From positions 3,768,501 through 3,832,500 of the forward strand of contig NZ_CP026730.1 in NCBI RefSeq assembly GCF_003369795.1: a stretch of 64,000 nucleotides of DNA. The letters are read 5' to 3'. Position 1 is the stretch's first letter; every line of letters begins with the position of its first letter. The notes under the pieces were generated by a model that saw only the letters and a program-made list of their open reading frames with translations, did not search any database and was not told where the DNA came from. The DNA is from Streptomyces sp. CB09001 (GTDB taxonomy: Bacteria; Actinomycetota; Actinomycetes; Streptomycetales; Streptomycetaceae). Shown here one piece after another: positions 10,325 through 18,520 of this stretch. The position numbers were made by a program, and so were the translations under genes.

Positions 10325-11146
10325 ATGTACAGGCAGAAGCAGCAGCGCAGCACGACCCTGACCGCGGCCGCCGTCGTCGCGCTCGTCCCGCTCGCCGCGG
10401 CCTGCGGCAGCGAGCAGGCCGACGGTACCGGCAGCGGTTCCGTCGGCGCGGGCGGCGAGCGCATCACCGGCGTGCGGTGGAGCATCGACAGCGTCACCGT
10501 CGACGGCACCACCCACCGGGCGCCGGACGCGGCACACGTACGGATCGACGACGGCGGCGAGGCCGCGGGCAGCACCGGCTGCAACGGCTTCAGCGCCCGC
10601 GCCGCCGTCGAAGACCGGGGCGAGGGCGACGGCCGACGCGTCCGGCTCGACGACGCCATGTTCACCGAGAAGGCCTGCGCCAAGACACCCGCCGACTTCG
10701 AGAAGTCCCTCGGCCGCGTCCTCACCACCGGCCCGCTCACCACGGAGAGCGAGGGCGGGCGGCTCACCCTCACCACCGCCGACGGCGACACCGTCCGGCT
10801 CAGCAGGTCCGAGGACGCGTCCCTGTACGGCACGAAGTGGGCCGTGGACGCCCCGGGCCGGAAGGACGGGAAGGGCCGCGCACACCTCACCTTCGACCAG
10901 GACGCGAAGTCCGTCTCCGGGCGGCTCCCCTGCAACCACGTCAACGCCGGGGCCACCGTCAGCGACGGGCTTATCACCCTCGGCGCCCCGTCCACCACCC
11001 GAATGATGTGCGAAGGCTCACTCATGGATGCCGAGAAGCGGCTGCTGGGCTTCTTCGACAGCAAGGTCGACTATCGGATCGATCATGAAACCCTCACGCT
11101 GACCAGCGAAGACGGTGCAACGGTCCGCGCCGTCGCCGACCAGTGA
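10325..11146 (+). CDS. META-domain lipoprotein
   Basis: A 273-aa exported lipoprotein. The N-terminus has basic residues, a hydrophobic stretch and the lipobox LAAAC (Cys27). Two META/HslJ-like repeats follow; the first shows STGCNGFSARAAV and the second SGRLPCNHVNAGATV, with conserved Cys pairs likely forming disulfides. In other bacteria META proteins are linked to stress resistance and envelope quality control, so a periplasmic-side envelope role is inferred. It ends 62 bp before the purF start. Confidence 0.82.
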   Translation: MYRQKQQRSTTLTAAAVVALVPLAAACGSEQADGTGSGSVGAGGERITGVRWSIDSVTVDGTTHRAPDAAHVRIDDGGEAAGSTGCNGFSARAAVEDRGEGDGRRVRLDDAMFTEKACAKTPADFEKSLGRVLTTGPLTTESEGGRLTLTTADGDTVRLSRSEDASLYGTKWAVDAPGRKDGKGRAHLTFDQDAKSVSGRLPCNHVNAGATVSDGLITLGAPSTTRMMCEGSLMDAEKRLLGFFDSKVDYRIDHETLTLTSEDGATVRAVADQ

Positions 11147-11208
11147 TCCACTGGTGGGCCCGCATCCCCAATTCGGACCAGTGGTCGATCTCGCCTACAC
11201 TCGAAGGC

Positions 11209-12735
11209 GTGCCACGTGGTGACGGTCGACTCAATCACGATCTGCTTCCCGGCGAGAAGGGCCCCCAGGACGCTTGCGGCGTCTTCGGTGTCTGGGCTCC
11301 GGGCGAAGAGGTCGCAAAGCTCACGTACTTCGGGCTGTACGCCCTCCAGCATCGGGGCCAGGAATCCGCGGGAATCGCGGTCAGCAACGGCTCCCAGATC
11401 CTCGTCTTCAAGGACATGGGCCTGGTGTCCCAGGTCTTCGACGAGACCTCGCTCGGTTCGCTCCAGGGTCACATCGCGGTCGGTCACGCCCGCTACTCGA
11501 CCACCGGTGCCTCCGTGTGGGAGAACGCCCAGCCGACGTTCCGTGCCACCGCGCAGGGCTCCATCGCGCTCGGGCACAACGGCAACCTCGTCAACACCGC
11601 CCAGCTCGCCGAGCTGGTCGCCGACCTGCCCAAGCAGGACGGCCGCTCCACGCGGGTCGCGGCGACCAACGACACGGACCTGATCACGGCCCTGCTCGCG
11701 GGTCAGGTCGACGCGGACGGCAAGCCGCTGACCGTCGAGGAGGCGGCCGGCCAGGTGCTGCCCCAGGTGCGCGGCGCCTTCTCCCTCGTCTTCATGGACG
11801 AGCACACCCTCTATGCCGCCCGCGACCCGCAGGGCATCCGTCCGCTGGTCCTCGGCCGCCTCGAGCGCGGCTGGGTGGTCGCCTCCGAGTCCGCCGCCCT
11901 CGACATCTGCGGCGCCAGCTTCGTCCGGGAGATCGAGCCGGGCGAGTTCGTCGCCATCGACGAGAACGGCCTGCGAACGTCCCGATTCGCGGAAGCGAAG
12001 CCCAAGGGCTGTGTCTTCGAGTACGTGTACCTGGCCCGCCCGGACACCGACATCGCCGGCCGCAACGTCTACCTCTCGCGCGTCGAGATGGGCCGCAAGC
12101 TGGCGAAGGAGGCCCCCGCCGAGGCCGACCTGGTCATAGCGACCCCGGAATCCGGCACCCCCGCCGCGATCGGCTACGCCGAGGCCTCCGGCATCCCCTT
12201 CGGCAACGGTCTGGTGAAGAACGCCTACGTCGGCCGGACCTTCATCCAGCCCTCGCAGACCATCCGCCAGCTGGGCATCCGCCTCAAGCTGAACCCCTTG
12301 AAGGAAGTCATCAAGGGCAAGCGGCTGGTCGTCGTCGACGACTCCATCGTCCGCGGCAACACCCAGCGGGCCCTGGTCCGCATGCTCCGCGAGGCAGGCG
12401 CCGCCGAGATCCACATCCGGATCTCGTCCCCGCCCGTGAAGTGGCCCTGCTTCTTCGGCATCGACTTCGCCACCCGCGCCGAGCTCATCGCCAACGGCAT
12501 GAGCGTCGAGGAGATCGGCACCTCGATGGGCGCCGACTCCCTGGCGTACATCTCCATCGACGGCATGATCGAGGCGACCACCATCGCCAAGCCGAACCTG
12601 TGCCGCGCCTGCTTCGACGGCGAGTACCCGATGGAGCTCCCCGACCCCGAGCTGCTCGGCAAGCAGCTCCTGGAGACCGAGCTGGCCGCCGGGCCCGCCG
12701 GTACGGCCGCCGCCGACGCCATCCGTCGCCCGTAG
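11209..12735 (+). CDS. purF: Amidophosphoribosyltransferase
   Basis: A 508-aa enzyme that commits PRPP to purine synthesis by transferring glutamine ammonia to it. After a short propeptide the N-terminal nucleophile is Cys23 (QDACGVFGVW). The phosphoribosyltransferase loop VVVDDSIVRGNT is present. Cysteines in CVFEYVYLARPD, WPCFFGIDF and LCRACFDGEYP match the iron-sulfur ligands of the B. subtilis-type enzyme. I chose GTG at 11209: TACACT (11196-11201) lies 7 nt before it, suggesting a leaderless message, and an upstream ATG at 11143 would add 22 unconserved-looking residues. Confidence 0.95.
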   Translation: MPRGDGRLNHDLLPGEKGPQDACGVFGVWAPGEEVAKLTYFGLYALQHRGQESAGIAVSNGSQILVFKDMGLVSQVFDETSLGSLQGHIAVGHARYSTTGASVWENAQPTFRATAQGSIALGHNGNLVNTAQLAELVADLPKQDGRSTRVAATNDTDLITALLAGQVDADGKPLTVEEAAGQVLPQVRGAFSLVFMDEHTLYAARDPQGIRPLVLGRLERGWVVASESAALDICGASFVREIEPGEFVAIDENGLRTSRFAEAKPKGCVFEYVYLARPDTDIAGRNVYLSRVEMGRKLAKEAPAEADLVIATPESGTPAAIGYAEASGIPFGNGLVKNAYVGRTFIQPSQTIRQLGIRLKLNPLKEVIKGKRLVVVDDSIVRGNTQRALVRMLREAGAAEIHIRISSPPVKWPCFFGIDFATRAELIANGMSVEEIGTSMGADSLAYISIDGMIEATTIAKPNLCRACFDGEYPMELPDPELLGKQLLETELAAGPAGTAAADAIRRP

Positions 12736-12799
12736 CCGTCCGTTTCCCGGTCCCCGGCTTCCTGGCCCCCCGCCGTACGACACGAAGGTTCTCATCGTC

Positions 12800-13867
12800 A
12801 TGCCTGACACAACTGGTGCCAGCTACGCAGCCGCCGGCGTCGACATCGAGGCGGGCGACCGCGCCGTCGAGCTCATGAAGGAATGGGTCAAGAAGACGCG
12901 GCGCCCCGAGGTCCTCGGCGGCCTCGGCGGCTTCGCCGGTCTCTTCGACGCCTCCGCCCTCAAGAACTACGAGCGTCCGCTGCTCGCCTCCGCCACCGAC
13001 GGCGTCGGCACCAAGGTCGACATCGCCCGGCAGCTCGGCGTCTACGACACGATCGGCCACGACCTGGTCGCGATGGTCATGGACGACATCGTGGTGTGCG
13101 GCGCCGAGCCGCTGTTCATGACCGACTACATCTGCGTCGGCAAGGTCCACCCCGAGCGCGTCGCCGCCATCGTCAAGGGCATCGCCGAGGGCTGTGTGCT
13201 GGCGGGATGCGCCCTGGTGGGCGGCGAGACGGCCGAGCACCCCGGCCTGCTGGGCGCGGACGACTTCGACGTCGCCGGCGCCGGTACGGGCGTCGTGGAG
13301 GCCGACCGCCTGCTCGGCCCGGATCGCATCCGTACGGGTGACGCGGTGATCGCCATGGCGTCCTCCGGGCTTCACTCGAACGGGTACTCGCTGGTCCGCC
13401 ACGTCCTGCTGAACGAGGGCGGCCTGGCGCTCGACGCCCACCTGGACGGTCTCGGCCGTACCCTCGGCGAGGAGCTGCTGGAGCCGACCAAGATCTACTC
13501 CCTGGACTGCCTGGCCCTCATGCGCACCGCCGAGGTCCACGCCTTCAGCCACGTCACCGGCGGCGGGCTCGCGGCCAACCTGGCCCGCGTGATCCCCGAC
13601 GGCCTGCACGCCGTGGTCGACCGTTCCACCTGGACCCCGGGCGCGATCTTCGACCTCGTCGGCCGGACCGGCAGGGTCGAGCGCCTGGAGCTGGAGAAGA
13701 CCCTGAACATGGGCGTGGGCATGATCGCGATCGTGCCCGAGGAGTCGACGGACGTGGCCCTGACGGCCCTCGCCGACCGCGGCGTGGACGCCTGGGTGGC
13801 CGGCGAGATCACCGATCGCGCGGACCACCGGAGCGGCGCGGCACTGGTCGGCGACTACGCCGCCTGA
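12800..13867 (+). CDS. purM: Phosphoribosylformylglycinamidine cyclo-ligase (AIR synthetase)
   Basis: A 355-aa enzyme that closes FGAM to AIR with ATP, the step right after PurSQL. Seen are the FGGFAG.../ATDGVGTKVDIA region near residue 65, GHDLVAMVMDDIVVCGAEPLF, and the GGGLAANLARVIP segment, all standard. It lies 64 bp after purF on the same strand. A perfect terminator follows it. Confidence 0.95.
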   Translation: MPDTTGASYAAAGVDIEAGDRAVELMKEWVKKTRRPEVLGGLGGFAGLFDASALKNYERPLLASATDGVGTKVDIARQLGVYDTIGHDLVAMVMDDIVVCGAEPLFMTDYICVGKVHPERVAAIVKGIAEGCVLAGCALVGGETAEHPGLLGADDFDVAGAGTGVVEADRLLGPDRIRTGDAVIAMASSGLHSNGYSLVRHVLLNEGGLALDAHLDGLGRTLGEELLEPTKIYSLDCLALMRTAEVHAFSHVTGGGLAANLARVIPDGLHAVVDRSTWTPGAIFDLVGRTGRVERLELEKTLNMGVGMIAIVPEESTDVALTALADRGVDAWVAGEITDRADHRSGAALVGDYAA

Positions 13868-13897
13868 GGTGCCCCGGATGCCGCGGGTAGCACAGAA

Positions 13898-13927
13898 CCC
13901 GGTCGGTGACAGAGGTCACCGACCGGG
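13898..13927. terminator. Bidirectional terminator between purM and the DUF3073 gene
   Basis: Perfect 13-bp stem CCCGGTCGGTGAC / GTCACCGACCGGG with loop AGAG, placed between two convergent genes. Its symmetry suits termination from both sides; no T tract follows on either strand. Confidence 0.8.
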
Positions 13928-13945
13928 AAGGTGTTCAGTGCAAGG

Positions 13946-14200
13946 TCAAGCGCCGCGTCGCTGTTGGGTCGGGGACTGGCCGTCCTCGTCCTCGTCGTCG
14001 TCCTCATAGAGGTCGGCGTACTTTGCGTACACGTCGTCGTCCTGCTCATCGTCCTCGAATTGCTCGCCATTCGGCGGTTGCGAATTCGACGGCGATGCGC
14101 CCAGCTCCTCGGCCAGGCGGGAGAGATCAGTCCCACCGCTGTTGTACTTCAGCTGGCGGGCGACCTTCGTCTGCTTGGCCTTGGCCCGGCCGCGCCCCAT
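13946..14200 (-). CDS. DUF3073 family protein
   Basis: An 84-aa conserved actinobacterial protein. The N-terminus is strongly basic (MGRGRAKAKQTKVARQLKY), followed by NSGGTDLSRLAEELG. The second half is acidic (FEDDEQDDDVYAKYADLYEDDDEDEDG). This split charge pattern is the DUF3073 signature. The function is unknown; the basic end could bind nucleic acid. It is convergent with purM. Confidence 0.9.
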   Translation of the reverse strand: MGRGRAKAKQTKVARQLKYNSGGTDLSRLAEELGASPSNSQPPNGEQFEDDEQDDDVYAKYADLYEDDDEDEDGQSPTQQRRGA

Positions 14201-14521
14201 GGCTCGACCCCCTCAACGACGGGGCTCGACGGCCCCAGAGTCTTGACACGCGTTCATGGTCCGGAACGGGCTCTCCACAGAGAGACCGGTCCGTAGGGCT
14301 TCCACGGTACCTGAGCCCACGCCCATACGGTACGTCGCCCGCAGCACGTGGCCCTGCCCAGGACCCGCGAGGCGCCCTGTCCTCGCTGGTCAAAGGCGAT
14401 TTTAACCACCTTTCGACAGTCGACCCGCCGGGATAAGTGAGAGTTCTCTCCAACTGCCCCCCGACGGGTACCGGTCAAACCCCGCGAAGACCCCGCCGGG
14501 CCACCGGCCGCGACCGCCGGA

Positions 14522-15616
14522 TCACGGCCGGGGGCGGGCCTCCGCCATCCGCTGCTCGGCGATCCGGTCGGCCGCCGCGGCCGGCGGAATACCGTCCTCC
14601 TTCGCACGTGCGAATATGGCCAGCGTGGTGTCGTAGATCTTCGAGGCCTTGGCCTTGCACCGGTCGAAGTCGAACCCGTGCAGCTCGTCGGCGACCTGGA
14701 TGACACCCCCGGCGTTCACCACGTAGTCCGGCGCGTAGAGGATTCCGCGGTCGGCGAGGTCCTTCTCCACGCCCGGGTGGGCGAGCTGGTTGTTGGCCGC
14801 GCCGCACACCACCTTGGCGGTCAGCACCGGCACGGTGTCGTCGTTCAGCGCGCCGCCGAGCGCGCAGGGCGCGTAGATGTCCAGGTTCTCCACCCGGATC
14901 AGCGCGTCGGTGTCGGCGACGGCGACCACCGACGGGTGCCGCTCCGTGATGCCGCGCACCACGTCCTTGCGGACGTCGGTGACGACGACGTGGGCGCCCT
15001 CGGCGAGCAGGTGCTCGACCAGGTGGTGGCCGACCTTGCCGACACCCGCGATGCCCACGGTGCGGTCGCGCAGCGTCGGGTCGCCCCACAGGTGCTGGGC
15101 GGCGGCCCGCATGCCCTGGTAGACGCCGAAGGAGGTGAGCACGGAGGAGTCGCCCGCGCCGCCGTTCTCCGGGGAGCGCCCGGTCGTCCAGCGGCACTCG
15201 CGGGCCACGACGTCCATGTCCGCGACGTAGGTGCCGACGTCGCACGCGGTGACGTAGCGGCCGCCCAGCGAGGCGACGAACCGGCCGTAGGCGAGGAGCA
15301 GTTCCTCGCTCTTGATCTGCTCCGGATCACCGATGATCACCGCCTTGCCGCCACCGTGGTCCAGACCGGCCATGGCGTTCTTGTACGACATCCCGCGGGC
15401 GAGGTTCAGCGCGTCGGCGACGGCCTCCGCCTCGCTCGCGTACGGGTAGAAGCGGGTACCGCCGAGCGCGGGGCCGAGGGCGGTGGAGTGGATGGCGATC
15501 ACGGCCTTGAGGCCGCTGGCACGGTCCTGGCAGAGCACGACTTGCTCATGTCCCCCCTGATCCGAGTGGAACAGGGTGTGCAGTACATCAGCAGGTGCGC
15601 CGGTTACGTCGGTCAC
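14522..15616 (-). CDS. vdh: Valine (branched-chain amino acid) dehydrogenase
   Basis: A 364-aa NAD-dependent Glu/Leu/Phe/Val dehydrogenase that deaminates valine, leucine and isoleucine to 2-oxoacids, which in Streptomyces feed macrolide precursors. The substrate-binding lysines are Lys79 (MSYKNAMAG) and Lys91 ([12 protein letters not shown]); the Rossmann glycines are GIAGVGKVG near residue 190. The C-terminal [20 protein letters not shown] is also typical. It is divergent from the gene at 15856 with a 239-bp shared upstream region containing short GCAGGTT-like direct repeats near 15810-15832. Confidence 0.94.
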   Translation of the reverse strand: MTDVTGAPADVLHTLFHSDQGGHEQVVLCQDRASGLKAVIAIHSTALGPALGGTRFYPYASEAEAVADALNLARGMSYKNAMAGLDHGGGKAVIIGDPEQIKSEELLLAYGRFVASLGGRYVTACDVGTYVADMDVVARECRWTTGRSPENGGAGDSSVLTSFGVYQGMRAAAQHLWGDPTLRDRTVGIAGVGKVGHHLVEHLLAEGAHVVVTDVRKDVVRGITERHPSVVAVADTDALIRVENLDIYAPCALGGALNDDTVPVLTAKVVCGAANNQLAHPGVEKDLADRGILYAPDYVVNAGGVIQVADELHGFDFDRCKAKASKIYDTTLAIFARAKEDGIPPAAAADRIAEQRMAEARPRP

Positions 15617-15855
15617 GGTGGTGACTCCTGTGTAGGTGCGGCGATGGGTGGCAGGCCCCGTGAAGGTGGCGGGGACTGTGGCACGAGATTAGAGCCTGGG
15701 GGTGTCGGCCCGCCGCACAGTGCTCAGGATCACCTCCGCACGGAGTACGGGCGTGCGACGATTTGCAGAGATTCCCGCGCGTTTGTGATCCGTTGCCTCC
15801 GGTTTCCGCAGGTTCTCGCAGGTTTTCGCGTCGGTGCGCGGGGGAGGGAGCAGGC

Positions 15856-16704
15856 GTGCCCAAGGTGTCCTCGGTGATCGTCCCCTACGCGGCGTACCTG
15901 CGCGTGTACGAGCCGCTGGCGGCCTTCCCCGACGAGGAACGCGCCCACTGGACCCGCTACGCCCGCCGCCCCGACCGGCCCTCCTACCAGGACGAGCTGC
16001 GCCGCTCCCTGGCCGACCTGCTGCCCACCCCGCCCGTGGCGGTACCGGTGCACGAGAGCGCGGACGCCTTCGTGACCGAGGTGGACGGCGTGGTCTGCGT
16101 CTGCCCCTGGCGGACCCGGCTGCGCGGCTGGCAGGCCTTGGGCGACCTGGCCGAGGACTTCCCGGAGCCGGTCCTGGACGCCCTGATCCCACCCGTCGTA
16201 CGCCGCCAGAGCGCGCAGGACTACGAGCGCTGGCTGGAGCGCAACCCGGACGCCCGGCCCTGGATCCGCACGGCCACCTGGCAGGTACCGATCAACTGGT
16301 TCGTGCTGGTCTCCGACGCGGAGCGGGAGTACGACGGGGGCGACGGCGCGTCGGCGGCCGCACCGGTGCTGCGCTACCGCACGCCGATGGTGCAGGCCCG
16401 GCGGCGGGTGGCCCGGGGGCTGCGGGCCCTGCGGGAGGCCGTGGACGAGGGGCCGCTCATCGACGGCCTGGTGGACGTGGGGCGCTGGCTGGAGGAGTTC
16501 CATCCGCGGTCGCTGGTCGAGCTGGACTACGGCGGACTGGTGCACGCCCTGCCGGCGGGCGAGTTGGAGGCGGACCACTCCGCGGCCGACGTGGCCGAGG
16601 GGATCGAGGCGCTGCGCCACGGCGACGGGGTTGCCGCGGGGGCGGCGTACGGGCGGCTGGTGGAGCGCTGGCGGGCGGTCCGGGACCGGCGCTCGGCGAA
16701 CTGA
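15856..16704 (+). CDS. Conserved Streptomyces hypothetical protein
   Basis: A 282-aa soluble protein with no signal peptide or membrane helix, VPKVSSVIVPYAAYLRVYEPLAAFPDEERAHW.... It is rich in Trp/Arg and ends in a helix-rich region (ADVAEGIEALRHGDGVAAGAAYGRLVERWRAV). I recognise no catalytic motif. GTG at 15856 follows GGGGGAGGGAG at a good distance; an ATG 31 codons upstream would read through the intergenic region. It sits between vdh and bldC. Confidence 0.82.
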   Translation: MPKVSSVIVPYAAYLRVYEPLAAFPDEERAHWTRYARRPDRPSYQDELRRSLADLLPTPPVAVPVHESADAFVTEVDGVVCVCPWRTRLRGWQALGDLAEDFPEPVLDALIPPVVRRQSAQDYERWLERNPDARPWIRTATWQVPINWFVLVSDAEREYDGGDGASAAAPVLRYRTPMVQARRRVARGLRALREAVDEGPLIDGLVDVGRWLEEFHPRSLVELDYGGLVHALPAGELEADHSAADVAEGIEALRHGDGVAAGAAYGRLVERWRAVRDRRSAN

Positions 16705-17237
16705 CGTTTGACGTACCGCCCGATGTGGGGTTTCGTCTTCCGCTCCGACACTTGTGCGGGATGGGCTGATCTCTTGCCGACAAGGGACGTAGGTCCCGAT
16801 CCGGGCGTTTGCGTCAAGCGTGACGGACCGCACGTACATCACTCTTGCGCCGCTTCCCCCTCCTCATGCCAAAATAGGACAAGGAGCCCGGGGAGGGCTC
16901 CTTCCGTCCTGCCGTGATGCACTGTGGGTGGAATCTCGGCATTGCACGCTTTGGGGGGTCTGGTGACTCCTGATCGCCCCTGTGACTGATCGTCACAGAG
17001 GCGTGACTGTCCGCTATGGCATGGTCCATCGGCTTCCGTCGCTGATGAACACCTGGGAGGGCAATTCCATCGGTTTGGCCGACGCGGCTGGACAGATGGT
17101 GTAGTTGTAGTGCCGAGGACAAGCCGTTCGTCCTATAACCGACTCGACTCGCGTCCGCCATTTCGGGCAACGCGGGTCAAGGTGCAGAATTTAGAGGAAT
17201 GAACCGAGAAGGTTCGGTTCTCCCGAGGAGGCCGCTC
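16705..17237 (+). other. Long intergenic region upstream of bldC
   Basis: A 533-bp stretch without a supported gene. It contains a hairpin at 16881-16903 (AAGGAGCCC / GGGCTCCTT), probably the terminator of the upstream gene. The rest is likely bldC promoter and leader. Small palindromic pieces such as GGACAAGCCGTTCGTCC near 17117 are visible. Developmental genes in Streptomyces often have long regulated upstream regions. I could not fix a promoter. Confidence 0.5.
16881..16903 (+). terminator. Probable terminator of the gene ending at 16704
   Basis: Nine-bp perfect stem AAGGAGCCC / GGGCTCCTT with loop GGGGA, followed by CCGTCCT. It lies 176 bp after the upstream stop, so a processed or regulatory 3' end is also possible. 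Confidence 0.5.
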
Positions 17238-17444
17238 ATGACCGCTCGCACCCCTGATGCCGAGCCGCTGCTGACCCCGGCTGAGGTCGCCACCATGTTC
17301 CGCGTCGACCCGAAGACGGTCACGCGCTGGGCGAAGGCCGGCAAGCTCACGTCGATCCGCACGCTCGGCGGGCATCGCCGCTACCGCGAGGCCGAGGTCC
17401 GCGCTCTGCTCGCGGGCATTCCGCAGCAGCGCAGCGAGGCCTGA
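17238..17444 (+). CDS. bldC: Developmental transcription factor BldC
   Basis: A 68-aa MerR-like winged-helix protein consisting of the DNA-binding domain alone. LLTPAEVATMFRVDPKTVTRWAKAGKLTSIRTLGGHRRYREAEV (residues 11-54) has the helix-turn-helix plus wing of the family, with no effector domain. BldC binds direct repeats cooperatively and delays entry into sporulation in Streptomyces. The strong site GAGGAGG lies 7 nt before ATG 17238; an in-frame ATG at 17199 is passed over because of this site and the protein's known length. A perfect terminator follows. Confidence 0.96.
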   Translation: MTARTPDAEPLLTPAEVATMFRVDPKTVTRWAKAGKLTSIRTLGGHRRYREAEVRALLAGIPQQRSEA

Positions 17445-17549
17445 ACAACTGAATAACCGGGCAGAACGGCAGGTCCCCCTACCTGTCGCGGCGCCTGGAA
17501 CCACAGCTCCAAGCGACGCCGTCCCTGCCCCAACAGAGGTGCGTCGTTG

Positions 17550-17587
17550 ATCGCGCTGGACTCCGCCGGGTCCAGCGCGATTTTTTT
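17550..17587 (+). terminator. Strong intrinsic terminator of bldC
   Basis: Perfect 12-bp stem ATCGCGCTGGAC / GTCCAGCGCGAT with an 8-nt loop, followed by seven T. It is the most canonical terminator in the window. Confidence 0.93.
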
Positions 17588-17884
17588 GTGCCCGGGCCCG
17601 GACGGGTGTCCGGGCGTGTGCCGGGGTCCGTGTCCCCTCCCGTGTCCGGGCTTGTCGGAGTCTGGGGAGGGGTGTCGGATCGGCTGTGCGAGCGCCGCGA
17701 AGGTGGTGCAATTGCACATATTAAATTGATCAGTTGTAGGGGAGTCGTAAGTGCCACGGTTCCAAAAACTCATGCGGTGACACCCGTCACACGTCCCGGC
17801 GGTTGTTGAATCCCACGCCTGTGCGCTAGTGGAGGCGTGGCCTCCAGGAGGACTGTGGGGCAAGGGTGTTGGGGTGACGCGGTT
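17588..17884. other. Gene-free interval between bldC terminator and the DUF6274 gene
   Basis: About 300 bp. The left part is a run of GGGTGTCCGGG-like short repeats (17590-17690). The middle (17708-17745) is locally A/T-rich (AATTGCACATATTAAATTGA), which looks promoter-like. I see no supported coding frame. A very long open frame crossing here is antisense to hrpA and is not a gene. Confidence 0.4.
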
Positions 17885-18079
17885 TCATGCCGTGGGCGCG
17901 CTCCCGTCCTCGACGCCCTCTTGACGGCCTGTCGGAGACTGTGGCGCCGGCGAGTCCAGTGCGAGCCGCAGAAGCCGGTGACAGATCGGACAGTGGCGCG
18001 TCACGTGACCGTACGACGACGCGGCCGACAGATGCGCGCGGAGCAGGGCCCGCGTCTCGTGCCTGACCGATGTCGCCAT
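17885..18079 (-). CDS. DUF6274 family small protein
   Basis: A 64-aa protein, MATSVRHETRALLRAHLSAAS..., with a CPICH motif (Cys30, Cys33, His34) that could bind a metal together with neighbouring His residues. A near-perfect site GGAGG lies 6 nt upstream of the ATG (minus strand), which supports translation despite the small size. I recognise it as the DUF6274 family found beside bldC in streptomycetes; the function is unknown. The tail after residue 42 is low complexity. Confidence 0.72.
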   Translation of the reverse strand: MATSVRHETRALLRAHLSAASSYGHVTRHCPICHRLLRLALDSPAPQSPTGRQEGVEDGSAPTA

Positions 18080-18300
18080 ACGCCACCTCCAGGGGGCACA
18101 CGGGGGTTGTGCCCTGTCTTTGGAGTACCGAGCGAAAGTGACGCCGTCAAGGCCGCGGGAGGGCGGCTCAGGGCCGCTGAGGGCTTCCGGTGGCTCCCGA
18201 CGGGATGCCGCCGCGTCCCGATTGCGGCTGCGCCGCGTGCGCGGCATCCCTCTCGGCAGGGCGGCGAGCACGCGGCGGCCCGTGAGGGGCGGTGGCACGG

Positions 18301-18340
18301 ACAAGGCCCCGCGTCGATTCCTCGACGCGGGGCCTTTGTT
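18301..18340 (-). terminator. Terminator after tRNA-Asp (copy 1)
   Basis: Long inverted repeat AAGGCCCCGCGTCGA / TCGACGCGGGGCCTT with a 4-nt loop, immediately downstream of the minus-strand tRNA-Asp. It resembles the terminator after tRNA-Phe at 22566 in its GGCCCCG core. Confidence 0.8.
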
Positions 18341-18341
18341 G

Positions 18342-18416
18342 CGGTCCTGACGGGATTTGAACCCGCGGCCTCCACCTTGACAGGGTGGCGAGCACTCCAA
18401 ACTGCTCCACAGGACC
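18342..18416 (-). tRNA. tRNA-Asp (anticodon GUC), copy 1
   Basis: A 75-nt canonical tRNA: acceptor GGTCCTG/CAGGACC, anticodon loop with GTC, T-loop TTCAAAT, discriminator G as expected for Asp. It is identical, with flanking bases (77 bp in total), to the copy at 22697. It is transcribed on its own with its own terminator. Confidence 0.94.
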
Positions 18417-18520
18417 AGGTTTCGCGGCGCTTCTTGTGCGTTGCGCTGCGAGAAGAGACTGTACAGGAGGGTGGGCCGCCGGTCGAACTCACCCTCCGTA
18501 CCGGGTCCGTCACGGCCGTG

